Source: Bog-756 sp963806455
Lineage (GTDB): Bacteria; Actinomycetota; Acidimicrobiia; Acidimicrobiales; RAAP-2
Assembly (NCBI GenBank): GCA_963806455.1
Contig: CAWDXZ010000004.1
Span: 186,001 to 250,000 of the forward strand
Direction: 5' to 3'
DNA: 64,000 bases
Shown here: positions 8,469 to 18,010 of the stretch, piece by piece
How positions within the stretch are numbered: position 1 is the stretch's first letter
Layout: each line of letters starts with the position of its first letter
Position numbers and translations under genes: made by a program
The notes under the pieces: model-generated
Told to the model about the DNA's origin: nothing
The model's input: only the letters and a program-made list of their open reading frames with translations
The model's database searches: none

Positions 8469-11229
8469 GCCGGCCCCCACCACCGAGGGCAGCGTGTCCC
8501 GCGAGACCGCCGCCGCCGACCGCGCCGTCGACAGCCGGGCGGCGACCCCGCCCGTCGAGGAGGTGACCTTTACGCTCGACGGGCGAGAGGTCGGCGCGGT
8601 GAAGGGGGAGATGCTCATCGCCGCCGCCGAGCGCGCCGGCACCTTCATACCCCGGTTCTGCTACCACCCCCGGATGAAGTCGGTCGGGATGTGCCGGATG
8701 TGCCTGGTCGAGGTCAGCGGCCCCCGCGGTGCCTCGCTGCAGCCGAGCTGCTTCGTCGAGGCCCAGGCCGGCTCGACGGTGGTCACCGACTCGGAGAAGG
8801 TGAAGAAGGCCCAGGACGGGGTCCTCGAATTCCTCCTCATCAACCACCCGCTGGACTGCCCGGTGTGCGACAAGGGCGGCGAGTGCCCCCTCCAGGACCA
8901 GACCCTCGCCTACGGGCCCGGTGAGACGAGGTTCGTGGAGGAGAAGCGCCATTTCGAGAAGCCCATCCCCATCTCGGAGCTGGTGCTCCTCGATCGAGAA
9001 CGCTGCATCCAGTGCAGCCGCTGCACCCGCTTCGCCGACGAGGTGGCCGGGGAGGCCCAGATCGACTTCCTCGGCCGCGGCGACCTCCTCGAGGTCAACA
9101 CGTTCCCCGAGCTCCCGTTCACCTCGTACTTCTCGGGCAATACCGTCCAGATCTGCCCCGTGGGGGCCCTCACCGCGTCGCCCTACCGGTTCGCCGCCCG
9201 CCCGTGGGACCTCGACCAGGTCGAGTCGACCTGCACGACCTGCGCCCTGGGGTGCCGGGTGGCGGTGCAGTCCTCGTCCAACCGGGCCACCAGGCTGCTC
9301 GGCATCGATGCCGAGCCGGTCAACCACGGGTGGCTGTGCGACAAGGGGCGGTTCGCCTTCGACGCCGTGAACCGGGACGACCGGCTGACCGAGCCCCTGG
9401 TCCGCAAGGACGGGGTGCTGGTGGCGGCCTCGTGGTACGAGGCGCTGCAGGCCGTGGCCGGGGCCGTCAAGTCGGCGGCCGAGGCCGGTCCCGACGCGGT
9501 CGGTGTCATCGGAGGGGCGCGGCTGACCAACGAGGGCGCCTACGCCTGGGCCAAGCTGGCCAAGGGCGTGGTTGGCACCGACTCGGTCGACGCCCAGGTC
9601 GGTGACGGGCTGTCCGCCGAGATGACCGTGGGCCTCCCCCGGGCCACCATCGACGACGCCACCTCGGCCGACACGGTCATCGTCCTCTCCGGCGATGTCC
9701 GCGAGGAGCTGCCCGTCCTGTTCCTCCGCCTCCGGTCGGCCGTGGTGGACGGCGACCTCTCCCTGGTCGAGCTGTCCCCCCAGGCCACCTCGCTGACCCC
9801 CTATGCCGAGGCCTCCCTCCGGTACCGGCCCGGCGACGCCGCCGACCTGGCCCGCGCCGTCCTCGATCCGCAGGCCGCCGCCCCCGGTGAGCCCGACCCC
9901 GAAGCGCTCGATCGGGCCCGGCGGCTGGCCGGGGCCGGGGACGTGGTGGTCATCGCCGGCCGCCCGTCGCTGGCCGAGGACGGCGCCCTGGTGGCCGACG
10001 CGGCCCAGGTGCTGGCGGCCGGCCTGCCCGGGGCCCGATTCCTCCTGGGCTTGCGGCGGGGCAACGTGCAGGGCGCCCTCGACATGGGGCTGGCCCCGGG
10101 GCTGCTTCCCGGGCGGGTCGGCCTGGACGGCGGGCGCGCCTGGTTCGGCCGGGCCTGGGGGTCGGTCCCCGATGGGCGCGGCCGTGATGCCGCCGGCATC
10201 CTCGCTGCCGCCGCCGGCGACCCCGGCCAGGGCCCCCGTGTCCATACCCTGGTCCTGCTCGGTGCCGATCCCTTGTCCGACTTCCCGGACCGCCGGCTGG
10301 CCGGGCGGGCCCTCGACGGGGCCGAGTTCGTGGTGGCGGTGGCGTCGGCGCCGGGGCCGGTCATCGGGCGGGCCGACGTCGTGCTGCCGGCGGCCGAGGC
10401 CCACGAGCGGGCCGGTACCACCACCAACGCCGAGGGGCGGGTCAGCCGGGTGGCCCAGAAGTTGGTGCCACCGGGCCAGTCGTGGCCGGACTGGATGATC
10501 GCCTCCGAGCTGGCCGTGTACCTCGGCTCCGACCTGGGTTTCGTGTCGTCGGGCGAAGTGTGGGACGAGATCGAGCGTCTGGCCCCGGCCTACCGCGGCA
10601 TCACCCGGTCCGTGCTGGAGGCGCCCGGATCGGCCGACGGCGTCGTCGTCCCCCTCCCGGCCACGGCGGTCTCCCCGCCCGCCACGCGCCCGCTGCCCCT
10701 CGACCCCATCGCCGTCCCCGGTGTCGAGTCGGTCGAATGGCAGGGGGCGCCTCCCCGCGTCGGCCTGGCCGAGGAGCCGACCGCCCCCCGGCCGGGGAGC
10801 GCCGACCGAGGGAGCGCGGTGCCGGACGACGACGCCGCCGTCGGCCGGCCCGAGCTGCTCAGCGGCCCGGTCGAGCTGTCGGTGCCCCATGTCCCGCCGA
10901 GCGACAGCTACTCGGTGCGGCTGGTGGCCGGGCGGACCCTGTACGACGACGGCGCGGCGGTGAGCGCCGTCCCCGCCTTGGCCGGGTTGGTGGCCCCGGC
11001 CACGTTGCGGGCCAACCCCCAGGACCTCGACGAGCTCGGTGTAGCCGCCGGCGGCCGGGTGAGAGTGCGAAACGCGTCCGCCGCACTGGTGCTCGTCGCC
11101 GAACCGGACCCGTCGTTGCCCCGCCGGGTGGTGTCCGCCCCCTTCAACGTCCCGTTGGGCGAGGGGACCGTCGCCGATCTCATCGACATCGGCCACCCGG
11201 TGATCGAGCTGCGGCTGGAGACGCCATGA
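8461..11229 (+). CDS. nuoG: NADH-quinone oxidoreductase subunit G
   Basis: NuoG is the largest peripheral-arm subunit (922 residues) and carries several clusters. The N-terminal ferredoxin-like [2Fe-2S] domain shows FCYHPRMKSVGMCRMC plus PSC; the His/Cys-ligated cluster appears as HPLDCPVCDKGGEC; a further [4Fe-4S] set is RCIQCSRC with a following QICPVGAL; and CTTCALGC starts the molybdopterin-oxidoreductase-like domain that fills the rest. No molybdenum function is expected in complex I. The ATG lies inside the end of the frame-corrected nuoF and the stop overlaps the nuoH ATG. Confidence 0.95.
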   Translation: MSEPAPTTEGSVSRETAAADRAVDSRAATPPVEEVTFTLDGREVGAVKGEMLIAAAERAGTFIPRFCYHPRMKSVGMCRMCLVEVSGPRGASLQPSCFVEAQAGSTVVTDSEKVKKAQDGVLEFLLINHPLDCPVCDKGGECPLQDQTLAYGPGETRFVEEKRHFEKPIPISELVLLDRERCIQCSRCTRFADEVAGEAQIDFLGRGDLLEVNTFPELPFTSYFSGNTVQICPVGALTASPYRFAARPWDLDQVESTCTTCALGCRVAVQSSSNRATRLLGIDAEPVNHGWLCDKGRFAFDAVNRDDRLTEPLVRKDGVLVAASWYEALQAVAGAVKSAAEAGPDAVGVIGGARLTNEGAYAWAKLAKGVVGTDSVDAQVGDGLSAEMTVGLPRATIDDATSADTVIVLSGDVREELPVLFLRLRSAVVDGDLSLVELSPQATSLTPYAEASLRYRPGDAADLARAVLDPQAAAPGEPDPEALDRARRLAGAGDVVVIAGRPSLAEDGALVADAAQVLAAGLPGARFLLGLRRGNVQGALDMGLAPGLLPGRVGLDGGRAWFGRAWGSVPDGRGRDAAGILAAAAGDPGQGPRVHTLVLLGADPLSDFPDRRLAGRALDGAEFVVAVASAPGPVIGRADVVLPAAEAHERAGTTTNAEGRVSRVAQKLVPPGQSWPDWMIASELAVYLGSDLGFVSSGEVWDEIERLAPAYRGITRSVLEAPGSADGVVVPLPATAVSPPATRPLPLDPIAVPGVESVEWQGAPPRVGLAEEPTAPRPGSADRGSAVPDDDAAVGRPELLSGPVELSVPHVPPSDSYSVRLVAGRTLYDDGAAVSAVPALAGLVAPATLRANPQDLDELGVAAGGRVRVRNASAALVLVAEPDPSLPRRVVSAPFNVPLGEGTVADLIDIGHPVIELRLETP

Positions 11230-12491
11230 GCCCGCTCGGCGCCGTGGCCGGCTTCCTCCTCGGGGAGGGGGACCCGCTCTACCGCAACGGGGTGGGCTGG
11301 GCGGTCGTCCTCATCGTCCTCATCAAGGTGCTGGTGGTCTTCGGGGCCCTCATGGTGTCCGTGATGCTCATGATCTGGTTCGAGCGCAAGGTGATCTCCG
11401 ACATGCAGAGCCGCATCGGGCCCAACCGGGCCGGGCCCTTCGGGATCGCCCAGACGTTGGCCGACGGCATCAAACTGTTCTTCAAGGAGGACCTCCTCCC
11501 GGACCGGTCCGACCGGATCGTCTTCAAGCTGGCGCCCTACCTCACCATCATCCCGGCCTTCCTCAGCTTCGCCATCGTGCCCATCGGCGGCGAGGTCACC
11601 GTCGCCGGCCACACGTTCGAGCTGCAGCTGGCCGATCCGCCCATGGGGATCCTCTTCCTGTTGGCCATGTCGTCGATCGGCGTCTACGGGATCATGCTGG
11701 CCGGGTGGTCGTCGGGGTCGAAGTACCCGTTGCTGGGATCGGTCCGGGCCTCGGCCCAGATGATCTCCTATGAGGCGGCGCTCGGCATGACCGTGGTGAC
11801 CGTGGTGCTCATCACCGGTGCCCTCAGCACCCGGGCCATCGTCGACGCCCAGGCGGACCACCTGTGGCAGTGGAACGCCATCCGACTCGGTGTGGTCCCC
11901 TTCGTGCTGTTCTTCATCGCCATCGTGGCCGAGACCAACCGTCCCCCCTTCGACCTGGTCGAGGCCGACACCGAGCTGGTCGGCGGCTTCGTCACCGAGT
12001 ACTCCTCCATCCGCTTCGCACTGTTCTTCCTGGCCGAGTTCATGAACACCATCACCATGTCGGCCATCACCGTGACCCTGTTCTTCGGCGGCCCCGACGG
12101 GCCCGTCCCCCACATCCCGCACCTCTACTGGCTGTGGCCCATCCTGTGGTTCCTGGGCAAGACCATCGTCTTCCTGTTCGTGTTCGTGTGGCTGCGGGCG
12201 GCCCTGCCCCGGTTGCGGTACGACCAGCTGATGGACCTGGGCTGGAAGCGGCTCATCCCGCTGTCGCTCGGCTGGCTGCTCATCGTGGCCGGATTCATGG
12301 TCGACGGCTGGTGGGGCATCGCCATGGCCGCCACCGTGGTGGTGGCGGCCATCACCATCACGCGGGCGTTCACCATCGGTGGCGAACGGGAGGAGGTCGG
12401 CGAGGCGATCATCCCCGCGGTCGGGGTGCGGCTCTGGTCGCGACCCCGGCCATCGGTGGCGCCGTCGACGGAAGGGGGTGACGGCCCGTGA
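11226..12491 (+). CDS. nuoH: NADH-quinone oxidoreductase subunit H
   Basis: NuoH is the membrane subunit that contacts the quinone chamber. The ATG at 11226 overlaps the nuoG stop (ATGA) and gives 421 residues with about eight transmembrane helices. Family hallmarks are WFERKVISDMQSRIGPNRAG, DGIKLFFKED, and the acidic loop ETNRPPFDLVEADTELVGGF, which is implicated in quinone-linked proton transfer. A longer upstream extension of this frame is only out-of-frame nuoG sequence. Its TGA overlaps the nuoI GTG. Confidence 0.95.
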   Translation: MSPLGAVAGFLLGEGDPLYRNGVGWAVVLIVLIKVLVVFGALMVSVMLMIWFERKVISDMQSRIGPNRAGPFGIAQTLADGIKLFFKEDLLPDRSDRIVFKLAPYLTIIPAFLSFAIVPIGGEVTVAGHTFELQLADPPMGILFLLAMSSIGVYGIMLAGWSSGSKYPLLGSVRASAQMISYEAALGMTVVTVVLITGALSTRAIVDAQADHLWQWNAIRLGVVPFVLFFIAIVAETNRPPFDLVEADTELVGGFVTEYSSIRFALFFLAEFMNTITMSAITVTLFFGGPDGPVPHIPHLYWLWPILWFLGKTIVFLFVFVWLRAALPRLRYDQLMDLGWKRLIPLSLGWLLIVAGFMVDGWWGIAMAATVVVAAITITRAFTIGGEREEVGEAIIPAVGVRLWSRPRPSVAPSTEGGDGP

Positions 12492-13396
12492 GCAACCCGG
12501 AACCACCGCACCAGCGCCAGAACTTCCTCGGGGGCTTCAAACTGACCTTGGAGCACCTGGGGCGGCCCCCGGTGACCCGCCAGTATCCCGAGGAGAAACG
12601 GCCCAAGCAGCCCCGCATGCACGGTCGCCATGTCCTCAACAAGTACGAGGACGGGATGGAGAAGTGCATCGGGTGCGAGCTGTGCGCGGGAGTCTGCCCT
12701 GCCGATTGCATCCACGTGCGCGGCCTCGACAACCCGCCCGACCATCCGGTCTCACCGGGCGAGCGCTACGGCTACGTCTACGAGATCAACTTCCTGCGTT
12801 GCATCCATTGCGACATGTGCGTCGAGGCCTGCCCCACCGAGGCCATCACCGAGTCGAAGCTGATGGAGTTCTCCTTCACCAATCGCAATGACGCCATCTA
12901 CACCAAGGACGAGCTGCTGGTGGACGAGACGGGCATGCCCCGCCATCTGCCGTGGGAGGACTGGCGGGAAGGGGACGATCTCTACACCTCGGGCTGGATG
13001 CGGGCCACCTCGCCCTCGGGGAGCGCGGCCTTCGAGGGCATCGTGCAGTGGTCCGGCGAGCTCGGCCACGGGGTGCGGTCGCCCGAGGGGGGGCAGTCGG
13101 TGCATCGCGACGATGCCGCCACCGGAAGCCTCCCGCTGCGCCATACGCTCGAGCGCCACCTCGTGACGACCGACCTGCCGCCGGCGAAACGGGGCCCGCG
13201 GGGGGCCATCGGTCGCCTGCGGGAGAAGATGGAGCGGTTCGCCCCGGGTGCCGGCCGCAAGCACCGGACCCAGGCCGACGCGGACTATGCCGCCGCCGTG
13301 ACCGCCGCCGAGCAGGATCGGGTGGGCGTCGAACCGGGGCCGTCCGCCGGGCCGGCCACCTCCGGGGGAGCCCGGCCCGAGCCGGGCGGGTCTTGA
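12488..13396 (+). CDS. nuoI: NADH-quinone oxidoreductase subunit I
   Basis: NuoI is the ferredoxin-like subunit carrying the two [4Fe-4S] clusters N6a and N6b. Ligands are C60, C63, C66 (CIGCELC) with C70, and C105, C108, C111 (CIHCDMC) with C115. The conserved N-terminus GGFKLTLEHL packs on the membrane arm. At 302 residues it is ~100 longer than most NuoI proteins because of a charged, Pro/Ala-rich C-terminal tail. GTG start overlaps the nuoH stop; TGATG links it to nuoJ. Confidence 0.95.
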   Translation: MSNPEPPHQRQNFLGGFKLTLEHLGRPPVTRQYPEEKRPKQPRMHGRHVLNKYEDGMEKCIGCELCAGVCPADCIHVRGLDNPPDHPVSPGERYGYVYEINFLRCIHCDMCVEACPTEAITESKLMEFSFTNRNDAIYTKDELLVDETGMPRHLPWEDWREGDDLYTSGWMRATSPSGSAAFEGIVQWSGELGHGVRSPEGGQSVHRDDAATGSLPLRHTLERHLVTTDLPPAKRGPRGAIGRLREKMERFAPGAGRKHRTQADADYAAAVTAAEQDRVGVEPGPSAGPATSGGARPEPGGS

Positions 13397-14457
13397 TGGT
13401 CGTGTCGGCCAGCACGCTGCTGGCGGCCGCCGCCGGCGCGGGCCACGCGTCATGGGTCGACGTCGGGACGTTCGCCGTCGCCGCTGCCATCATCCTGTCG
13501 GGGGCCATCGGGGTGGTGGTGGCACGGAACCCGGTGCATTCCGCCCTCATGCTGGTCATGACCCTCTTCGGCGTCGCCCTGCTCTTCGTCCTGCAGCGTG
13601 ACCCGTTCCTGGCCGCCGTGCAGGTGATCGTCTACGCCGGGGCCATCGTGGTGCTCTTCCTCTTCGTGATCATGTTCCTCGGCGTGGACCGGGAGGAGAA
13701 CGTGGCCTTCGAACCGTTGCGGGGTCAGCGCCCGCTGGCCGTCGGCCTGATCGTCCTCGGCACCACCGGTCTGTTGTTGCTGGGCGAGGTCTCGGGCTGG
13801 ACCACCGGAGCCCCCCACGTGGCCGGGACGGACAGCGGGGCCCAGTCGAACGTGGCCCTGTTGGGCCGATCCCTCTACACCACCTACCTGTTCCCCTTCG
13901 AAGCCACGGCGGCGCTGCTGGTCATCGCCGTGGTGGGTGCGGTGGTCCTGGCCCGGAGGCCGCCGGTGACCGCGGAACAGGTGGACGACGTGGGGCCGGA
14001 AGCCGACTCGGTCGCCGACCGGCCCGACGGCGGCACCGCCGGTCCGAGCGAAGGCCGCCGACGGGCCGGGGCACGCCGGCGTCGGCGCCGGGCGGGGCCC
14101 GGGGGTCGGCCCGGGACCGGGAGGGGGGACGGTGACCATCAGCCCCGACTGGTATCTCGCCCTCGGCGTCGTCCTGTTCTCCATCGGAGCCCTGGGCGTG
14201 CTGATCCGACGGAACGTCCTGGTCATGTTCATGTGTGTCGAGCTGATGCTCAACGCCGCCAACCTGACGTTCGTCACCTTCGCCCGCACGCTCCACGACA
14301 TCGGTGGCCAGGTGCTCGTGTTCTTCGTCCTGGTGGTGGCGGCCGCCGAAGTCGTGGTCGGTCTCGGGATCGTGGTGGCGATCTTCCGCCGACGGGCCAC
14401 GGCCGCCGCCGACGACCTCCACCTGATGAAGGGCTGACGGCACGATGCTGCACGTGA
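13396..14457 (+). CDS. nuoJ: NADH-quinone oxidoreductase subunit J (open frame runs on through nuoK)
   Basis: NuoJ is a membrane subunit with a pi-bulge helix used in coupling. About five hydrophobic helices are visible, with the conserved RNPVHSALMLV and QVIVYAGAIVVLFLFVIMFL. Convincing NuoJ sequence ends near 14020; after about 14050 the frame becomes Arg-rich, loses the strong G/C third-position bias, and runs through the whole of nuoK to 14457. In a neighbouring frame a TGA at 14133 overlaps the nuoK GTG exactly like the other junctions of this operon. A one-base loss near 14040-14065 is therefore likely, and the intended end is probably 14135. Confidence 0.85.
   Translation: MVVSASTLLAAAAGAGHASWVDVGTFAVAAAIILSGAIGVVVARNPVHSALMLVMTLFGVALLFVLQRDPFLAAVQVIVYAGAIVVLFLFVIMFLGVDREENVAFEPLRGQRPLAVGLIVLGTTGLLLLGEVSGWTTGAPHVAGTDSGAQSNVALLGRSLYTTYLFPFEATAALLVIAVVGAVVLARRPPVTAEQVDDVGPEADSVADRPDGGTAGPSEGRRRAGARRRRRRAGPGGRPGTGRGDGDHQPRLVSRPRRRPVLHRSPGRADPTERPGHVHVCRADAQRRQPDVRHLRPHAPRHRWPGARVLRPGGGGRRSRGRSRDRGGDLPPTGHGRRRRPPPDEGLTARCCT
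14132..14437 (+). CDS. nuoK: NADH-quinone oxidoreductase subunit K
   Basis: NuoK is a 101-residue, three-helix MrpC-like subunit of the membrane arm. The conserved Glu in helix 2 is present (MCVELMLNAANL), as is the third-helix Glu (VAAAEVVVGLGIVVAIFRRR). The GTG start at 14132 overlaps a TGA in the frame proposed for the end of nuoJ. Seven bp separate its stop from nuoL. Confidence 0.95.
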   Translation: MTISPDWYLALGVVLFSIGALGVLIRRNVLVMFMCVELMLNAANLTFVTFARTLHDIGGQVLVFFVLVVAAAEVVVGLGIVVAIFRRRATAAADDLHLMKG

Positions 14458-16373
14458 CGTACCTGATCATCCTGCTGCCGCTCGTCGGCGTGGCCGTCCA
14501 GCTGTTCCTCGGTCGACGGTTGGGCGACCCGGCGGCGGGCGCGGTGGCCACGGGCTTCATCGGCGCGTCGTTCGTGGTTGCCGTGGGCGTCTACTTCGAC
14601 CTGCTCACGGTCCATGCTCCGGTGCGGACCTTCACCGAGAACCTCTGGTCGTGGATCCCCGTGGGCAGCCTGCAGGTGCAGGCCGGCCTCTTCGTGGACC
14701 CGCTGTCGATGACGATGGTGCTGTTCGTCACCGGGATCAGCACCCTCATCCACCTCTACTCGATCGGGTACATGAAGGGCGACCGGGACTACCCCAAGTT
14801 CTTCCTGTACATGAACCTGTTCGTGGCCTCGATGCTGATCCTCGTGCTCGGGAGCAACATGGTGGTGACCTTCGTCGGCTGGGAGGGGGTCGGCGCCTGC
14901 TCGTACTGGCTGGTCGCCTTCTGGTTCACCCGTGAGTCGGCGGCCAGCGCCGGCAAGAAGGCGTTCATCTACAACCGCATCGGGGACGTCGGTTTCCTGC
15001 TGGCCATCTTCTTGACCTTCGACAAGGTGCACTCCCTCGACTACACCACGGTGTTCGCCAACCTGGACCGCATCGGCTCGGCCAACATCACCGCCATCTG
15101 CCTCCTGCTGCTGGTCGGCGTGGTCGGGAAGTCGGCCCAGATCCCGCTCTTCCCCTGGTTGGCCGATGCCATGGAGGGGCCGACACCCGTCTCCGCCCTG
15201 ATCCATGCCGCCACCATGGTGACCGCCGGCGTCTATCTACTCTGCCGGGTGAACCCGTTGCTCCACGCCTCGCCCGCCGCCTCCCTCACCGTGGCCATCG
15301 TCGGGGCCGCCACCGCCTTCGTGGCGGCGACGATCGCCTGCGCCCAGGACGACATCAAGAAGGTCCTGGCCTACTCGACCATCTCCCAGCTGGGGTACAT
15401 GTTCCTGGCCATCGGGTGCGGGGCCTACGAGGCGGCCATCTTCCTCATGGTGGCGCACGCCTTCTTCAAGGGACTGCTGTTCCTCGGGGCCGGCTCGGTG
15501 ATCCATGGGCTCCACGACGAGCAGGACCTCAAGAGGATGGGGAACCTGGGGCGCTACCTTCCGGTGACGTTCATCACCTTCGCCGTGGGCTGGCTGGCCA
15601 TCGCCGCCGTGCCGCCACTGTCGGGGTTCTGGGCCAAGGGAGACATCCTCGAGAACGCCTGGTCGGCCCGCCCCGCTCTGTGGGCGGTCGGGATCGTGAC
15701 CGCCGCCCTCACCGCCTACTACATGAGCCGTCTCACCGGGCTGGCGTTCTTTGGCCGCGACCGCTGGAAGGATCCCGTCCCGGTCGACGCCGGGCGCGAC
15801 ATGCCCGGGGCCCGTCACGCCGCAGGCGCCGTCCGCCAGCCCCACGAGTCACCGCGGGTCATGACCGTCCCCCTGTTCATCCTGGCCTTCTTCGCCGCCG
15901 TGGGTGGGGTGATGGCCACCTCCAACGTTCACTTCTCCCTGGCCAACTGGGTCGACCCGGTGTTCCGGGGCACCCTCTATGACGATCACTTGAGCACCGC
16001 CGCCCTCTGGGGTCTCGGGACGCTCGACGGTGTCATCGCCGTCGTCGGGGTGTTCATCGGCCTCCGGATCTGGGTCGACCGGGTCGACCACCCGTCGCTC
16101 GAGCCGGTGTTCCTGCGCGGGGCGTGGTACCTCAACGAGCTCTACGACGCCGTGTTCGGTCGTCCCTCCGAGCGACTGGCCGCCTTCTGCGCCGAGGTCG
16201 TCGACCCGAAGGTGATCGACGGCGCCGTCAACGGCATCGCCACGGCGGCCGGTCGCACCGGGACGCTCGTCCGCCGCACCCAGACGGGGTACGTGCGCAA
16301 CTACGTCCTCGGCATCGTGTTCGGGGCCGTGCTGGTCCTGGCCTTCATGCTGACCCGATTGTGGTGGACCTGA
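14445..16373 (+). CDS. nuoL: NADH-quinone oxidoreductase subunit L
   Basis: NuoL is the distal antiporter-like proton-pumping subunit (642 residues). Motifs include MKGDRDYPKFFLYMNLF, VTFVGWEGVGACSYWLVAFW (helix-5 Glu), LPLFPWLADAMEGPTPVSALIHAATMV-type sequence written here as PLFPWLADAMEGPTP, and the Lys-bearing AQDDIKKVLAYSTISQLGYM. The C-terminal region contains the long lateral helix expected for NuoL and ends in a final transmembrane segment. Its TGA overlaps the nuoM ATG. Confidence 0.95.
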   Translation: MLHVTYLIILLPLVGVAVQLFLGRRLGDPAAGAVATGFIGASFVVAVGVYFDLLTVHAPVRTFTENLWSWIPVGSLQVQAGLFVDPLSMTMVLFVTGISTLIHLYSIGYMKGDRDYPKFFLYMNLFVASMLILVLGSNMVVTFVGWEGVGACSYWLVAFWFTRESAASAGKKAFIYNRIGDVGFLLAIFLTFDKVHSLDYTTVFANLDRIGSANITAICLLLLVGVVGKSAQIPLFPWLADAMEGPTPVSALIHAATMVTAGVYLLCRVNPLLHASPAASLTVAIVGAATAFVAATIACAQDDIKKVLAYSTISQLGYMFLAIGCGAYEAAIFLMVAHAFFKGLLFLGAGSVIHGLHDEQDLKRMGNLGRYLPVTFITFAVGWLAIAAVPPLSGFWAKGDILENAWSARPALWAVGIVTAALTAYYMSRLTGLAFFGRDRWKDPVPVDAGRDMPGARHAAGAVRQPHESPRVMTVPLFILAFFAAVGGVMATSNVHFSLANWVDPVFRGTLYDDHLSTAALWGLGTLDGVIAVVGVFIGLRIWVDRVDHPSLEPVFLRGAWYLNELYDAVFGRPSERLAAFCAEVVDPKVIDGAVNGIATAAGRTGTLVRRTQTGYVRNYVLGIVFGAVLVLAFMLTRLWWT

Positions 16374-18010
16374 TGTCGTCCGCCTCGTTCCCCTACCTCA
16401 CCGTCCTCGTGCTGGTCCCGGCGGTCGGGGCCGCCGCCGTGGCCCTGGTCCCCACCAGGGCCGTCAGCCGATGGTTCCACGAAGCGCTCGGCCTGGCCGT
16501 GGCCCTGGTGGTGGTGGCCGTCGCCGTGGCGGTGGCCGTCGAGTTCAAGACCGGCGACGGCGGTTACCAGCTGGTGTCGGACCACGCCTGGGCCCAACAG
16601 CTGGGCATCCACTGGTCGCTCGGGATCGACGGCATCTCGCTGTTCCTGGTTCTCCTCACCGCCCTGTTGTTCCCTCTGGCTCTGCTGGGCGCCCGGTCGC
16701 GTCGCGACCCCCGGTCGTTCGTGGCCTGGCTGCTGCTGCTGGAGGCGGCCTGCCTGGGCAGCTTCGTCTCCCTCGACCTGGTGTTCTTCTTCCTCTTCTT
16801 CGAGCTCACCCTGGTGCCCTCCTACTTCCTCATCGCCGGCTGGGGATTCGCCCGTCGCGGGTATGCCGCCATCAAGTTCTTCATCTACACCTTCACCGGT
16901 TCGGCCTTCCTGCTGGTGGGCATCCTGTCCATCGCCTTCCTCCACCAGTCCCAGACCGGTGTCTTCACCTTCGAGCTGCCCGCCCTGATGCGCACCCACC
17001 TGTCGGGCACCGAGGGCGTGCTGTTGTTCCTGGCCTTTACGGCGGCCTTCGCGGTGAAGGCCCCGCTCTTCCCCTTCCACACGTGGTCGCCGGACGCCTA
17101 CGCCGAGGCGCCCAGTGCCGGCGCGGTGATACTGGCGGCGGTGATGGCCAAGCTCGGCACCTACGGCGTGGTGCGCTTCGACCTCAACCTGTTCCCCCAG
17201 GCCACCCGGACGTTGGCCCCGCTCCTGCTGACGCTGGCGGTGATCGGCATCCTCTACGGGGCGCTGGTGGCCTGTGCCCAGCGCGACCTGAAGCGCCTGC
17301 TGGCCTACTCCTCCCTGGCCCAGATCGGCTTCATCGTCATGGGGACCTTCGCCCTCAACGCCCAGGGGGTGACCGGAGGCGTGCTCCAGATGGTCAACCA
17401 CGGGCTGATCATCGCCACCTTGTTCATCATCGTCGGATGGATCTACGAGCGGCGCCGCACGTGGCAGATCCCCGCCCTGAAGGGCCTGCAGGCCCCTGCC
17501 CCCGTCCTGGCCGGGGTGTTCACCGTGGCCATGATGGCCTCCATCGGCCTCCCCGGCCTCAACGGGTTCGTCGGCGAGTTCCTGGTGCTCATCGGCACCT
17601 TCGTCGCCCACCGCTGGTGGGCGGTGGTGGCCACCGGCGGTGTCGTGATCGCCGCCGTCTACCTCCTGTGGGCCTACCAACAGGGGTTCCACGGCGAGCC
17701 CGGTCCGGAGGACACCAAGACCCGTGATCTCGGATGGAACGAGCGGCTCATCGTGGCGCCGTTGATCGTGCTCATCGTGGCGCTCGGCGTGTTCCCCAAG
17801 CCGGTGCTCGACCGGATCACCCCGTCCGTCAACCGGCTGGTGGTCCACGTGGACGTGGTCACCCACACGAGTATCCCGACCGGCCTCGTCCCCGCCTCGG
17901 AGGCCAAGCCCACCGGGACGCGGCCGTCCGGCGCGGCGTCCGGCGCAGCGTTGGCCGCCCCGGGCGACCGTCGAACCGTCCCTGCCGGATCGACGGGAGA
18001 GGCCCCCTGA
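16373..18010 (+). CDS. nuoM: NADH-quinone oxidoreductase subunit M
   Basis: NuoM is an antiporter-like proton-pumping subunit. The ATG at 16373 overlaps the nuoL stop and gives 545 residues. Visible hallmarks are FFFLFFELTLVPSYFLI (helix-5 Glu), PLFPFHTWSPDAYAEAPSAG, ACAQRDLKRLLAYSSLAQIG (Lys helix) and GLPGLNGFVGEFLVLIG. The last ~40 residues are an Ala/Pro/Gly-rich tail. The upstream part of the open frame is shadow sequence within nuoL. Confidence 0.95.
   Translation: MSSASFPYLTVLVLVPAVGAAAVALVPTRAVSRWFHEALGLAVALVVVAVAVAVAVEFKTGDGGYQLVSDHAWAQQLGIHWSLGIDGISLFLVLLTALLFPLALLGARSRRDPRSFVAWLLLLEAACLGSFVSLDLVFFFLFFELTLVPSYFLIAGWGFARRGYAAIKFFIYTFTGSAFLLVGILSIAFLHQSQTGVFTFELPALMRTHLSGTEGVLLFLAFTAAFAVKAPLFPFHTWSPDAYAEAPSAGAVILAAVMAKLGTYGVVRFDLNLFPQATRTLAPLLLTLAVIGILYGALVACAQRDLKRLLAYSSLAQIGFIVMGTFALNAQGVTGGVLQMVNHGLIIATLFIIVGWIYERRRTWQIPALKGLQAPAPVLAGVFTVAMMASIGLPGLNGFVGEFLVLIGTFVAHRWWAVVATGGVVIAAVYLLWAYQQGFHGEPGPEDTKTRDLGWNERLIVAPLIVLIVALGVFPKPVLDRITPSVNRLVVHVDVVTHTSIPTGLVPASEAKPTGTRPSGAASGAALAAPGDRRTVPAGSTGEAP

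Noticed and set aside
8440..11196. A 918-codon open frame antisense to nuoG, and similar long antisense frames (for example 4974-7160).
   Set aside because: In DNA this GC-rich, stops are rare on the opposite strand; the translations are His/Gly/Arg-rich with no recognisable domain, while the plus-strand Nuo proteins are certain.
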